Below are positions 1-10,777 of a stretch of DNA of 61,338 nt, one piece after another (positions within the stretch are counted from its first letter, which is position 1; each line of letters starts with the position of its first letter). Position numbers and translations under genes: made by a program. A model generated the notes under the pieces. It was given only the letters and a program-made list of their open reading frames with translations, made no database searches and was not told the origin of the DNA. The stretch is from Deltaproteobacteria bacterium (GTDB lineage Bacteria > Myxococcota_A > Polyangia > JACPQR01), in the NCBI GenBank assembly GCA_016190375.1, contig JACPQR010000052.1, positions 1-61,338 on the forward strand, read 5' to 3'.

Positions 1-191
1 CCGCGGAACTCGACGCGGTCCGTCGATTCCTTGCTGCATCTCGCGCAGGTCTCCTTGCCCGCGGGAACGGCAGCGTCGCACCGGGCGCACACGTGGGCGC
101 GGAGCTTGATCCGGCAGGTCCGGCACCGCCCCGCTTCGGGGGCGTTCTCGAACCCGCAGTTGGGGCATACGATCTTGCCCTCGATCTCCAC
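1..191 (-). CDS. Zinc-ribbon protein, C-terminus cut by window edge
   Basis: Partial reading frame starting at GTG 191 and running off the left edge. The first 63 residues hold regularly spaced cysteine pairs (CPNC, CRTC, CARC, CARC), the layout of a double zinc ribbon. Such modules bind structural zinc and often sit at the N-terminus of larger membrane or regulatory proteins, so the function cannot be told from this fragment. The ATG at 207 is out of frame, so GTG is the only upstream start seen. It diverges from the endopeptidase gene starting at 278. Confidence 0.6.
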   Translation of the reverse strand, partial: MEIEGKIVCPNCGFENAPEAGRCRTCRIKLRAHVCARCDAAVPAGKETCARCSKESTDRVEFR

Positions 192-277
192 GGGCGCCCT
201 TTCGCATGGGCCCGGTCCAGCGTCAAGGGGCGCGGGTATTTCGCGCCGTTCGCCCGTCGGTGCTAGGATCCGATCCG

Positions 278-1102
278 GTGCGAGCACCGTGGGCGTTCTC
301 GGTGGTCCTCCTTGCCGGGTCCGGTTGTGCCCCGAACGTCCCGCCCGGCCGCAGCGTGTCCGTGGGCACCTCCTCGCACGGCTACCTCCGCTCGGGCGTG
401 CGAATGCCGCTCGCCGGACCGGGCTTCAAGGTCGTGCGCGACCCCGAGGCGGCGTTCGGGACGGCACGGATGGTGGGGCTCATCACCCGGGCCGCCGCGG
501 CCGTCGAGAGGCGGCTCGGCCCTGGCCCGGACCTGCGGGTCGGCGACCTGTCGCTCGAGGCCGGCGGACGAATCGAGGGCCACGGCTCGCACCGAGCCGG
601 CCGTGATGCGGACGTCCTCTACTTCGCTCGCGACGCGGCGGGACGCCCGGCGGATCCCGGCGCCATGGCCTTCAGGCGGACGGGAGAGGGCGAGCGGGAC
701 GGACGCCGCTACCGGCTCGACACCACACGCACGTGGGCGCTCGTCGAGGCGATGCTCACGGACTCCGAGGTCGAGGTCCAGTGGATCTTCTGCTCGCACG
801 GGATCAAGGTGCTCCTCATCGAGGAGGCGCTCGCGCAAGGGGAAGGGGCGGACCTCGAGCTGGTCCGACGCGCCGCGTGGATACTGCACCGTCCGAGCAA
901 CTCCCGCCCGCACGACGACCACCTGCACGTGCGCATCTTCTGCAGCGAGGAGGAGCGAGCGCTGGGCTGCGCCGACACGGCCCCGCTCTGGGCGTGGTCC
1001 AGCGCGGACGAGAAGCTGCCGGCCAGCTCGGCCACGGACGAGGAGATCCTCGCCGCGCTCGGATCGGAGCCGGAGGGGACCGGGCGCGTCGCCGCGCACT
1101 GA
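278..1102 (+). CDS. MepA-like penicillin-insensitive murein endopeptidase, lipoprotein
   Basis: Predicted zinc metallopeptidase of the M74 (MepA) family, which cleaves D-Ala-meso-DAP crosslinks in peptidoglycan. Visible signatures are HGSHRAGRDAD (about residues 102-112) and RPHDDHLHVR near the C-terminus, the two metal-binding His/Asp clusters of the family. GTG 278 was chosen because it gives a signal sequence ending in a weak lipobox (AGSGC, Cys17); the frame is open further upstream but has no signal there. A -10-like TAGGAT lies 8 nt before the GTG and no Shine-Dalgarno sequence is seen, so the mRNA may be leaderless. Probable site of action is the periplasm, anchored to a membrane. Confidence 0.82.
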   Translation: MRAPWAFSVVLLAGSGCAPNVPPGRSVSVGTSSHGYLRSGVRMPLAGPGFKVVRDPEAAFGTARMVGLITRAAAAVERRLGPGPDLRVGDLSLEAGGRIEGHGSHRAGRDADVLYFARDAAGRPADPGAMAFRRTGEGERDGRRYRLDTTRTWALVEAMLTDSEVEVQWIFCSHGIKVLLIEEALAQGEGADLELVRRAAWILHRPSNSRPHDDHLHVRIFCSEEERALGCADTAPLWAWSSADEKLPASSATDEEILAALGSEPEGTGRVAAH

Positions 1103-1109
1103 GGACGGC

Positions 1110-2048
1110 TCAGGCGAGCAGCTTGGGAACCTGGGCCAGGGCGCGGGCCGTGTCCTCGCGGTTCTTGAGGAGAATGCCGAGCGTCTCTCGCACGAGCTCG
1201 GCGTCGAGCGAGGCGGCGCCCAAGAGGCAGAGCGCACGAGCCCAGTCGAGCGTCTCGGAGATCGAGGGGCGCTTCGCGAGATCCAGCGCGCGAACGCGCT
1301 GCACGAACGACACGAGGCTCGCGGCCAGCGCTTCGGGCATCCCCGGGACCTTCAGGCGCACGATCGCCGCCTCGCGCTCGGGATCCGGGTAGTCGAGCAC
1401 CAGGTACAGGCACCGCCGGCGTAGCGCCTCGGTGACGTCGCGGGTCGCGTTGCTCGTGAGAACGGCCAGCGGTCGGTGGCGGGCCACGAGCGTTCCCAGC
1501 TCCGGGATCGAGACCTGGAAGTCCGAGAGCACCTCGAGGAGGAAGGCCTCGAACTCGGGATCCGACCGGTCGACCTCGTCGATCAACAGGACGGTGGGCC
1601 GCTCGCTCCGGATCGCCGCGAGGAGCGGCCGCGGCAGGAGGAACCGCTCGCTGTAGAAGGCCGCGTCCTGGGAGGCGACGCGCTCCACGGCAGCCGCCAG
1701 GCCCCCGGCGCCCTCGAGCATGCCGGCGAGGTGGTCCCTCAGGATCTGCGTGTACAGGAGCTGCTTCGAGTACTCCCACTCGTAGAGCGCCTTGGCCTCG
1801 TCGAGGCCCTCGTAGCACTGCAGGCGCACGAGGTCGCGTCCCAGGACCAGCGAGAGCGCCTTGGCGAGCTCGGTCTTGCCGACGCCCGCGGGGCCCTCGA
1901 CGAGGAGCGGCCGCTCGAGCCGGAGCGCCAGGAAGACGACCGTCGCGCTGGCCCGATCGATCACGTATCCGACGTCGCCGAGCCCGCGCACGACCTCGTC
2001 GGGCGATTCGAGTGGACCGGGAGCGCCTGGGTGCCGGGTGGTCGACAT
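1110..2048 (-). CDS. MoxR-family AAA+ ATPase
   Basis: 312-residue AAA+ ATPase of the MoxR group, chaperone-like proteins that often help metal-cofactor insertion or complex maturation together with VWA proteins. Walker A is GPAGVGKTE (residues 52-60) and Walker B is VLLIDEVDR (about 153-161), with sensor-type residues in the TSNATRDV stretch and an arginine-finger region after it. No VWA partner is adjacent here, so the substrate is unknown. The gene converges on the MepA-like gene with a 7-nt gap. TATCCT lies 7 nt before the ATG with no Shine-Dalgarno sequence, consistent with a leaderless transcript. Confidence 0.85.
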   Translation of the reverse strand: MSTTRHPGAPGPLESPDEVVRGLGDVGYVIDRASATVVFLALRLERPLLVEGPAGVGKTELAKALSLVLGRDLVRLQCYEGLDEAKALYEWEYSKQLLYTQILRDHLAGMLEGAGGLAAAVERVASQDAAFYSERFLLPRPLLAAIRSERPTVLLIDEVDRSDPEFEAFLLEVLSDFQVSIPELGTLVARHRPLAVLTSNATRDVTEALRRRCLYLVLDYPDPEREAAIVRLKVPGMPEALAASLVSFVQRVRALDLAKRPSISETLDWARALCLLGAASLDAELVRETLGILLKNREDTARALAQVPKLLA

Positions 2049-2132
2049 GCGTCGGAGGATAGCAGCCGGCCCGCGCGCCGACGTGGTGGAGAAGCACGGA
2101 GTCGCGCCATGCGCTCTGCCGGGTCAATTTCC

Positions 2133-2162
2133 TTGACACGAATATACTGAGTAGAATATATC
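2133..2162 (+). promoter_or_regulatory. Sigma-70 type promoter with dyad, upstream of the MerR gene
   Basis: A perfect TTGACA (2133-2138) is followed after 18 nt by TATATC (2157-2162). Between them lies an imperfect inverted repeat, ATATACT (2142-2148) and AGAATAT (2153-2159), matching at 6 of 7 positions. The stretch is strikingly AT-rich for this DNA. MerR-family regulators typically bind a dyad between -35 and -10 of promoters with a long spacer, so autoregulation by the downstream gene is a reasonable inference, not shown. Confidence 0.6.
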
Positions 2163-2178
2163 CAACGTTGCCCATTGA

Positions 2179-2787
2179 GTGGATTCTTCACACGGGACTC
2201 CCTTGAGAGTCGAAACGTCTGGAGAGGCGCAGGACGCGCTCTCCGGCGGGGTCGGGGCGAGTAGGCGAGCCATGCGCCTTCTGGACGAGGCGGAGCTCGC
2301 GACGATCGAGGGAGCGAACCCCGCGGGCCTGACGTCCCAGAGGATCGTCGAGATCTTCCAGGATCGCGGCATCCGCCTCTCCGAGGCCACGTTCCGCAAG
2401 TACGTGCAGATGGGCCTTCTGCCACGCAGCGTGCGGGTGGGCATGAAGGGGAAGCACCGGGGCTCGCAGGGGATGTACCCCGTGGGCACCGTCCGCCAGA
2501 TCAACGAGATCAAGCGGATGATGTCGCTCGACTACACGATCGAGGACATCCAGCGGCGGTTCGTGCTCGTTCGGGGCGAGATCGCCGAGCTGGCGCGGAG
2601 GATCGAGGAGCTCCTCGGGCGCATCGAGGGAGCGATCGCCTCGGGGCCGCTGGCCATCCAGACGGCGAGGTCGCTCACGAGGGAGCTCGGGGAGGCGAGG
2701 AGGCAGGCCGTCCAGCTCATCGGACAGCTCCAGCACATCGAGGGCAGCCTTGGCGCCGAGGTCGAGGCGCGCAAGGTCGCGGTTTGA
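2179..2787 (+). CDS. MerR-family transcriptional regulator
   Basis: DNA-binding regulator with a MerR winged-helix domain at about residues 50-110 ([11 protein letters not shown] then [17 protein letters not shown], followed by a basic wing and [16 protein letters not shown]) and a C-terminal coiled-coil dimerisation region (about 125-190). No metal-binding cysteines or ligand domain are visible. The frame opens at GTG 2179, about 10 nt after the expected transcription start; ATG 2272 is an alternative start that keeps the whole domain, since the first 31 residues look unconserved. The next gene encodes a sigma-region-4-like protein 44 nt downstream, so the two probably form one regulatory operon. 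Confidence 0.82.
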   Translation: MDSSHGTPLRVETSGEAQDALSGGVGASRRAMRLLDEAELATIEGANPAGLTSQRIVEIFQDRGIRLSEATFRKYVQMGLLPRSVRVGMKGKHRGSQGMYPVGTVRQINEIKRMMSLDYTIEDIQRRFVLVRGEIAELARRIEELLGRIEGAIASGPLAIQTARSLTRELGEARRQAVQLIGQLQHIEGSLGAEVEARKVAV

Positions 2788-2831
2788 GGGCGAGGCGTAG
2801 GGAGCCGAGGGAGAGGGAGGAGGGGCAGCGA

Positions 2832-3425
2832 ATGGAGAGGAACCTGGCAGAGCAGCTGGAGTTCGAGGAGCTGGACGAGGAGCTCGCCGAGCCCGAGCAC
2901 GCGGCGGCTCCGGCGACGCTCGAGATCGACCTGGGCGAGGGCGACGATGCGCCGGAGCCCGAGGCGCTCGAGATGGAGGCTCCGGCTCCGGCCGAACAGG
3001 AGTCGGGACGCCGGCGCCGGCGCGTGCGGGCGAAGACCATCTCGATCAAGCGGATGACCAAGGAGGAGCTCCGGCTCGGGCGCCTACTGTATCCGGAGAT
3101 GGACTACGAGAAGCCCCGAGCGCGCGCCGAGTGCGTGAACACGGAGCGTCCGTGCCCCTTCGTGAGCTGCAAGCACCACCTGTACATCGACGTGAACCCG
3201 AACACGGGCGCCATCAAGCTGAACTTCCCGGACCTCGAGGTGTGGGAGCTCCCGGAGACCTGCGCGCTCGACGTCGCGGACCGCGGCGGAATCACGCTCG
3301 AGGAGGTCGGCGAGATAATGAACCTGACGCGCGAGCGCGTCCGTCAGGTCGAGATGCGTGGTCTGATGAAGCTGAAGTACCTCGACGACACCGAGCGACT
3401 GAAGGACTACGCCGGCGAGCCCTAG
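2832..3425 (+). CDS. Sigma region 4-like helix-turn-helix protein
   Basis: 197-residue protein. Residues 1-65 are very acidic ([11 protein letters not shown] and similar), then a basic RRRRRVRAK stretch, then a Cys-containing block ([17 protein letters not shown]), and finally a C-terminal helix-turn-helix ([20 protein letters not shown]) that closely resembles sigma-70 region 4. Regions 2 and 3 are missing, so it is not a complete sigma factor. ATG 2832 was chosen because a strong GGAGGAGG sits just upstream; the frame starts earlier but without such a site. It probably works with the MerR regulator before it. Its target is unknown. Confidence 0.78.
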   Translation: MERNLAEQLEFEELDEELAEPEHAAAPATLEIDLGEGDDAPEPEALEMEAPAPAEQESGRRRRRVRAKTISIKRMTKEELRLGRLLYPEMDYEKPRARAECVNTERPCPFVSCKHHLYIDVNPNTGAIKLNFPDLEVWELPETCALDVADRGGITLEEVGEIMNLTRERVRQVEMRGLMKLKYLDDTERLKDYAGEP

Positions 3426-3650
3426 CCCGCACGACTTGGTGACGGTCTCGCCCCGATTTCCGCTGCTCTCTGTCTGGCATCCTGCGCCCGTGCCCCTTGG
3501 GAGGGAGCGACTACCAGGAGCCTAGCCGCACATTCGGTGCTCTACTCACGATGTTGCCTTCTGATTGACATCATTTCTCGGGATGGCGTCGCTTGTTACA
3601 AGCATCTCAGGGGTTCGCCTGGGATCACGGCGGAGCCTGTCGGGAGGAAG

Positions 3651-6073
<2,423 letters not shown>

Positions 6074-6089
<16 letters not shown>

Positions 6090-6619
6090 CTCTTGGGGTC
6101 GTGGCCTCGAGCCTCTACGGTGGCTGCGGCCAGGGCGACCGGGCCCGCCGTGTTGTAGTCGGCCACTCGGTGGTAAAAGCTGCAGAGATCGAGAGCGTAT
6201 CGGTCACTCGCGGCCTCTCGTGGTGCACTTCGATGGGGGTTCTGGTTCAGGAGGCGGCGCTCCACGAGGAGTACTGCTCACGAAGTCGCCAGACCAGAGC
6301 GTGCTCGATGCGAGGCCGGCGAGAAGTGATTGCCGAGGTCCTCGAGGAGGCCGGCGAGGGGATCGAGGTGGATGCGGCCTCTGTGGTCGCCGAAAGCCGG
6401 TTCCTTCAAGAGCGGGAGAGATCGGAGCCGGAGCTCGCGCGGCTCATGGCCAGGGAGCGAGCGGTCGACGAGCGCCTCCGGGCCAGGGCCCTCCGGGTCC
6501 TCCAGCGGTTCGACGTAGAAGTCCCGCGGGAGTGCAGACATGAAGCTCGACATGCGCATGATTGGCGCCGCCTTCTCGATCGCCGTGGCGAATGGGTGCT
6601 ACCAACAAAGGCCCACTGA
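6074..6619 (+). CDS. Small lipoprotein, function unknown
   Basis: 181-residue protein with a signal peptide ending in a lipobox (LYGGC, Cys near residue 18). The rest has a charged helical stretch (about residues 80-155) and a few cysteines. I do not recognise a family. The start at ATG 6074 overlaps the end of the protease gene by 16 nt, so translation is probably coupled and the products may work together. Its 3' end overlaps the next lipoprotein gene by 80 nt in another frame, which is unusual and could mean that a frameshift has extended it. Confidence 0.55.
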
Positions 6620-6965
6620 TGCCGCGAGCGTCGATGGTGGTGACGCAGGGCCGCAGGACGAGGCCGGGCAGGAAGCGCCTGCGGACGCAGCGGTGGATGC
6701 TGCGCCGGTTTTCGACTGTGTCGCCGCCTGCGCGACGGAGCCGCCAATCTGCGAGGACGTCCCCTTTCCAGGAGGGCCGACGTGCGAGCACACATGTCTA
6801 GGATGGACCTGGAACTTCCCGTGTTGCGGCGAGGGTGACGTTGGCACGAGCTTGGTCCATTGCCTGGCAGTCCACCCTGGCGCCTGTGAGTCGACCCTTG
6901 ACGGGCCATGCGCCGAGGAGTTCGTGAGGGTCTACCGTTGCGAGGGTGTCTTGTGTCCAGATTGA
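6540..6965 (+). CDS. Cys-rich lipoprotein, function unknown
   Basis: 141-residue protein. An N-terminal signal (to about residue 20) ends in VANGC, a plausible lipobox. It is followed by an Asp/Ala-rich linker and a compact domain with about ten cysteines (for example CVAACATEPPIC and CCGEG), which suggests a disulfide-rich extracellular module. A GGGAG lies about 8 nt before the ATG. It is the third member of the protease/lipoprotein block, and shares that block's less GC-biased composition. Confidence 0.6.
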   Translation: MKLDMRMIGAAFSIAVANGCYQQRPTDAASVDGGDAGPQDEAGQEAPADAAVDAAPVFDCVAACATEPPICEDVPFPGGPTCEHTCLGWTWNFPCCGEGDVGTSLVHCLAVHPGACESTLDGPCAEEFVRVYRCEGVLCPD

Positions 6966-7332
6966 GGTGCCTCGGAGGTGAGCCTGCCAGGACGGTCCGA
7001 AGGCCTGTTCCGTCCTCGGGGAGTCTCATGAAGGGGAGAGCACCGAGCTCGGGCGAGCTCCCGAGTTCGGTGTCGCTGTCCTCCTCGCTCAGCGCCACGG
7101 GTTCACCAAGCTGCACGTAATCGCGCATGTCCGGTCGAGCAGGTCGGTTACGCCACTGAACGCAACGTCGACGACGTAGCGCCATGCCCTGTCGATCTTG
7201 ACCCGTGTGCCTTGCGGACGCGGCAGGCCGTCGGCAGGCCGCGGCGAGGCAGGCCGCGGCGAGCTTGAAACCGCCGCCGCGATGGGCTACGAGCCTGGCC
7301 TGCGCCCGAGCGCGCAATCACCGGGAAGATCG
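6966..7332. other. Intergenic gap with RNA hairpins, no convincing gene
   Basis: About 370 bases between the lipoprotein block and purH. It holds a 7-bp inverted repeat (AGGACGG 6989-6995 with CCGTCCT 7010-7016) and a larger hairpin (7041-7053 with 7060-7072, 13 pairs if one G-U is allowed, 6-nt loop), neither followed by a T-run. Near 7220-7265 the units GGCAGGCCG/CGGCGAG repeat. A minus-strand frame from ATG 7137 looks mildly protein-like but runs into the plus-strand genes. I see no clear purH promoter. Confidence 0.5.
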
Positions 7333-8916
7333 ATGGCAAAGAACGAGCGGCTCGCCCTCCTCTCCGTCTCCGACAAGCGCGGTCTTCAGGACTTCGCGCG
7401 CGTGCTCGCGCGACTCGGCTTCGACCTCCTGTCCACCGGCGGCACCGCCACGGAGCTCGGCCGGGCCGGGCTCGCGGTGACGGCCATCGAGACGTTCACC
7501 GGATCGCCGGAGATCCTCGGCGGCCGCGTCAAGACGCTGCATCCCCTGGTGCACGCCGGGATCCTCGCCAGGCCGACGCCCGAGCACCTCGAGGAGCTGC
7601 GCGAGCAGGGAGGCCGGCCGATCGACCTGGTCGTCGTCAACCTGTACCCATTCCGCCAGACGGCTGCCCGGCCCGGCGTGACGCTCGCCGAGCTGATCGA
7701 GCAGATCGACATCGGCGGGCCCTCGATGATCCGCGGGGCCGCGAAGAACCATGCCCGGGTCGGAGTCGTCTGCGACCCGGATGACTACGTCCGGATCGCC
7801 GCCGAGCTCGAGAGCGGGAACGGCCGGCTGTCCGACGCGACGCGCCTGGAGCTCGCGAAGAAGGCGTTCGCCCACACCGCCTCGTACGACGGCGCGATCG
7901 CGACGACGCTGTCGGGTCTCGGGCCCGGTGGCTCCCCGGACCCCTCAGCGTGGCCGAAGGCGTTCTTCGTGGAGCTCGAGCTCGTCCAGACGCTCCGATA
8001 TGGCGAGAACCCCCACCAGAGGGGCGCGTTCTACCGGACGCTCCCGCGCCAGGAAGGGGGCTGCCTCGCCGCCGCGGTGCAGCTCCAGGGCAAGGAGCTC
8101 AGCTACAACAACATCCTCGACGCCGACGCCGCCCACCAGGCCGCGTCCGCGTTCGACGGGATCGCTGCGGTCGTCATCAAGCACACGAACCCCTGCGGCG
8201 CGGCGACCGGGGCGACGCTCGCCGCCGCGTATCGCCAGGCTCGCGAGGCCGATCCGGTCTCGGCCTTCGGAGGCATCGTCGGGCTGAACCGTGAGGTCGA
8301 CCGCGAGACCGCGCAGCTTCTCGCCGAGACCTTCCTGGAGGCGGTCGTGGCGCCGGGGTTCGAGCCCGAAGCGCTCGCGGCCCTCGAGCGCAAGAAGGAC
8401 CTGAGGCTCCTGAAGGTCCCGCCGCTCTCCGGCGGCGTACCCCAACTGGAGCTCAAGTCGGTGGGCGGCGGAGTCCTCGCCCAGGACCGCGACGTCGTCG
8501 GCGACGATCTCGCCGAGGCGCGCGTCGTCTCCGCCCGGCCACCCACGGAGGCGGAGCGCCGCGCGCTGGACTTCACGTGGCGTGTCTCGCGCCACGTCAA
8601 GTCGAACGCGATCGTCCTCGGACGCCTGGCCGACGGCGGTCACGGTCAGACGGTGGCGATCGGCGCCGGCCAGATGAGCCGGGTCGACTCCGTGCAGATC
8701 GCCGTCCAGAAGGCCGGCGACCGAGCCCGCGGATCCGTGCTCGGCTCCGACGCTTTCTTCCCGTTCCGCGACGGCCCGGATCTGGCCGCCGCCGCCGGCG
8801 TCACCGCGATCGTGCAGCCAGGCGGGTCGAAGCGCGACGCCGAGGTCATCGCGGCGGCGAACGAGCACGGCATGGCGATGCTCTTCACCGGCCGGCGGCA
8901 CTTCAAGCATGGCTAG
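7333..8916 (+). CDS. purH: Bifunctional AICAR formyltransferase / IMP cyclohydrolase
   Basis: Catalyses the last two steps of IMP synthesis: transfer of a formyl group from 10-formyl-THF to AICAR, then ring closure. 527 residues, normal for the family. The N-terminal MGS-like cyclohydrolase domain (1-200) shows SVSDKRG and STGGTAT; the formyltransferase domain shows RYGENPHQRGAFY and the catalytic KHTNPCGAA motif. The frame extends 45 codons upstream, but ATG 7333 has a GGGAAG site and matches the usual N-terminus. Its end overlaps purD by 8 nt, so the two are co-translated. Cytoplasmic. Confidence 0.97.
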   Translation: MAKNERLALLSVSDKRGLQDFARVLARLGFDLLSTGGTATELGRAGLAVTAIETFTGSPEILGGRVKTLHPLVHAGILARPTPEHLEELREQGGRPIDLVVVNLYPFRQTAARPGVTLAELIEQIDIGGPSMIRGAAKNHARVGVVCDPDDYVRIAAELESGNGRLSDATRLELAKKAFAHTASYDGAIATTLSGLGPGGSPDPSAWPKAFFVELELVQTLRYGENPHQRGAFYRTLPRQEGGCLAAAVQLQGKELSYNNILDADAAHQAASAFDGIAAVVIKHTNPCGAATGATLAAAYRQAREADPVSAFGGIVGLNREVDRETAQLLAETFLEAVVAPGFEPEALAALERKKDLRLLKVPPLSGGVPQLELKSVGGGVLAQDRDVVGDDLAEARVVSARPPTEAERRALDFTWRVSRHVKSNAIVLGRLADGGHGQTVAIGAGQMSRVDSVQIAVQKAGDRARGSVLGSDAFFPFRDGPDLAAAAGVTAIVQPGGSKRDAEVIAAANEHGMAMLFTGRRHFKHG

Positions 8917-10198
8917 GGTCCTCGTGGTCGGTGGAGGCGGCCGAGAGCACGCGCTGTCGAGCCTCATCTCCGAGAGCCCCGGTGTCGACGAGGTCCTGTG
9001 CGCACCGGGGAACGCCGGGATCGCGGCGGTGGCGCGCTGCCTGCCGGTAGGCGCTGACGAAGAGGACGGGATCCTGGATGCCGCACGGTCGAGCCGCGCC
9101 GACCTCGTGGTGGTCGGTCCCGAAGCACCGCTCTGCGCGGGCCTCGCCGACCGGCTGCGAGCCGCGGGAGTCCCGACCTTCGGGCCGTCCGCCCTCGCGG
9201 CACGCCTCGAAGGCTCGAAGAGCTGGGCGAAGGAGCTCATGAGGAAGAGCGGCATCCCCACGGCGCCCTTCAGCGTCCACACGGATCTCCCGTCGGTCGA
9301 ACGGGCGCTCCGCTCCCGCGCCCCCGGGCCGGTGGTCGTGAAGGCCGACGGGCTGGCTGCCGGGAAGGGGGTCAGGGTCTGCGACGACGTGGACGAGGCG
9401 ATCCTCGCGGCGCGCGAGCTGATGAGCGGAGCCTTCGGGGAGGCGGGCAGGACGCTCCTCGTCGAGGACCGCCTGTTCGGCGAGGAGGTCTCGTTCCACG
9501 TCCTGTGCGACGGCGAGCGCGTGCTTCCGCTCGATCCGGCGCAGGACCACAAGCGGCTCGAGGACGGCGACCGCGGCCCGAACACGGGAGGCATGGGGGC
9601 CTACGCGCCGGCTCCCGTCGTCGACGCGGCGATGCGGGCTCGAATCCTGCGCGAGATCGCCGAGCCCACGGTCCGGGCGATGCGCGACGAACGCGCGCCG
9701 TTCACGGGCGCCCTGTTCATCGGGCTCATGATCGTCGACGGACGGCCCATGGTGCTCGAGTACAACGTGCGCTTCGGCGACCCGGAGACCCAGGCGCTGG
9801 TCATGCGGCTCGAAGGGGACTTCGCGGGGGCGCTCCGAGCATCGGCCCAAGGAGACCTGTCGCGCACCGACCTCCGGGTCCGGCCGGGGGCAGCCCTGTG
9901 TGTCGTGCTCGCCGCCGAGGGTTATCCCGCCACGGTGCGCAGAGGCGATCCGATCGAGGGGCTCGATCGAGCCGCCGCCATGGAGGACGTCGCGGTCTTC
10001 CACGCGGGCACGAAGCGCGACCGGGAGGGCAGAGTGGTGACCGCCGGTGGGCGGGTCCTCGGTGTCGCGGCCCGTGGCTCCTGTGTCACCGACGCCGCCG
10101 AGCGCGCCTACCGGGCCGCCGGCGAGATTCGCTTCACGGGCAAGAGGGCCCGCTCCGACATCGGCAGGCGCGCCATCGATCGCGAGCGCGCTCGGTGA
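8909..10198 (+). CDS. purD: Phosphoribosylamine-glycine ligase (GAR synthetase)
   Basis: ATP-dependent ligation of glycine to phosphoribosylamine, the second step of purine synthesis. 429 residues, typical length. The N-terminus has VLVVGGGGREHAL (residues 4-16), the ATP-grasp region has VKADGLAAGKGV, and the metal and substrate site appears as the LEYNVRFGDPE motif. The start overlaps purH, and the stop overlaps the next gene's GTG in a GTGA arrangement, placing it in the middle of a tight operon. Confidence 0.97.
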   Translation: MARVLVVGGGGREHALSSLISESPGVDEVLCAPGNAGIAAVARCLPVGADEEDGILDAARSSRADLVVVGPEAPLCAGLADRLRAAGVPTFGPSALAARLEGSKSWAKELMRKSGIPTAPFSVHTDLPSVERALRSRAPGPVVVKADGLAAGKGVRVCDDVDEAILAARELMSGAFGEAGRTLLVEDRLFGEEVSFHVLCDGERVLPLDPAQDHKRLEDGDRGPNTGGMGAYAPAPVVDAAMRARILREIAEPTVRAMRDERAPFTGALFIGLMIVDGRPMVLEYNVRFGDPETQALVMRLEGDFAGALRASAQGDLSRTDLRVRPGAALCVVLAAEGYPATVRRGDPIEGLDRAAAMEDVAVFHAGTKRDREGRVVTAGGRVLGVAARGSCVTDAAERAYRAAGEIRFTGKRARSDIGRRAIDRERAR

Positions 10199-10776
10199 AG
10201 GACGTCCTCGACCTGGCTGCCCAGGCGCTGAGGCGTGGCGAGATCGTCGCGATCCCCACCGAGTCGAGCTACGGCCTCGCGGTGGACGCGCTCGACGAAG
10301 GGGCGCTCGCCCGGCTGTTCGCGGTCAAGGGACGCGCCCCGACCGAGCCCGTGCCGATCCTCGTACCCGACGAGGCGGCGCTGGAGGAGCTCGTCGTCAG
10401 CATTCCCGACGTTGCCCGATCGCTCATGGCGCGGCACTGGCCCGGGCCCCTGACGATCGTCCTCGAGGCTCGTCCCGAGGTTCCCAGCCTCGCCTGCGGC
10501 GGGACCGGAAAGATCGGCGTGAGAGTCCCCGGACCTTGCCCCGCGGCGGAGCTTTTGCGACTCTTCCGCCGACCCATGACCGCGACGAGCGCGAACGCGA
10601 GCGGGCAGCCGCCAACGACCCGGGACGACGAGGTCAGGCGCACGTTCGGACCTTCGATCGGCGTCATCGTGCCGGGGAAGGCTCCCGGAGGGCCGCCGTC
10701 CACCGTCGTGGACGCGACCGAGACGCCCATCCGGATCCTGCGGCGGGGGTCCGTCCGGATCGAAGAAGGAAGATAG
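10195..10776 (+). CDS. L-threonylcarbamoyladenylate synthase (Sua5/YrdC family)
   Basis: Makes threonylcarbamoyl-AMP from threonine, bicarbonate and ATP for the t6A37 modification of ANN-decoding tRNAs. The 193-residue protein is a single YrdC domain with IPTESSYGLAVDA near the N-terminus, the KGR-x-P-type loop FAVKGRAPTEP, and TSANASGQP near the C-terminal part. It lacks the extra Sua5 C-terminal domain, so it is TsaC-like. GTG 10195 overlaps the purD stop by 3 nt; translation is very likely coupled. Confidence 0.9.
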   Translation: MKDVLDLAAQALRRGEIVAIPTESSYGLAVDALDEGALARLFAVKGRAPTEPVPILVPDEAALEELVVSIPDVARSLMARHWPGPLTIVLEARPEVPSLACGGTGKIGVRVPGPCPAAELLRLFRRPMTATSANASGQPPTTRDDEVRRTFGPSIGVIVPGKAPGGPPSTVVDATETPIRILRRGSVRIEEGR

Positions 10777-10777
10777 G

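Noticed and set aside
7000..7317. Minus-strand coding-like sequence before purH (frame from ATG 7137, and an alternative frame farther right)
   Set aside because: Either frame runs into hairpins and plus-strand genes and shows no motif; a degraded remnant is possible but cannot be supported.
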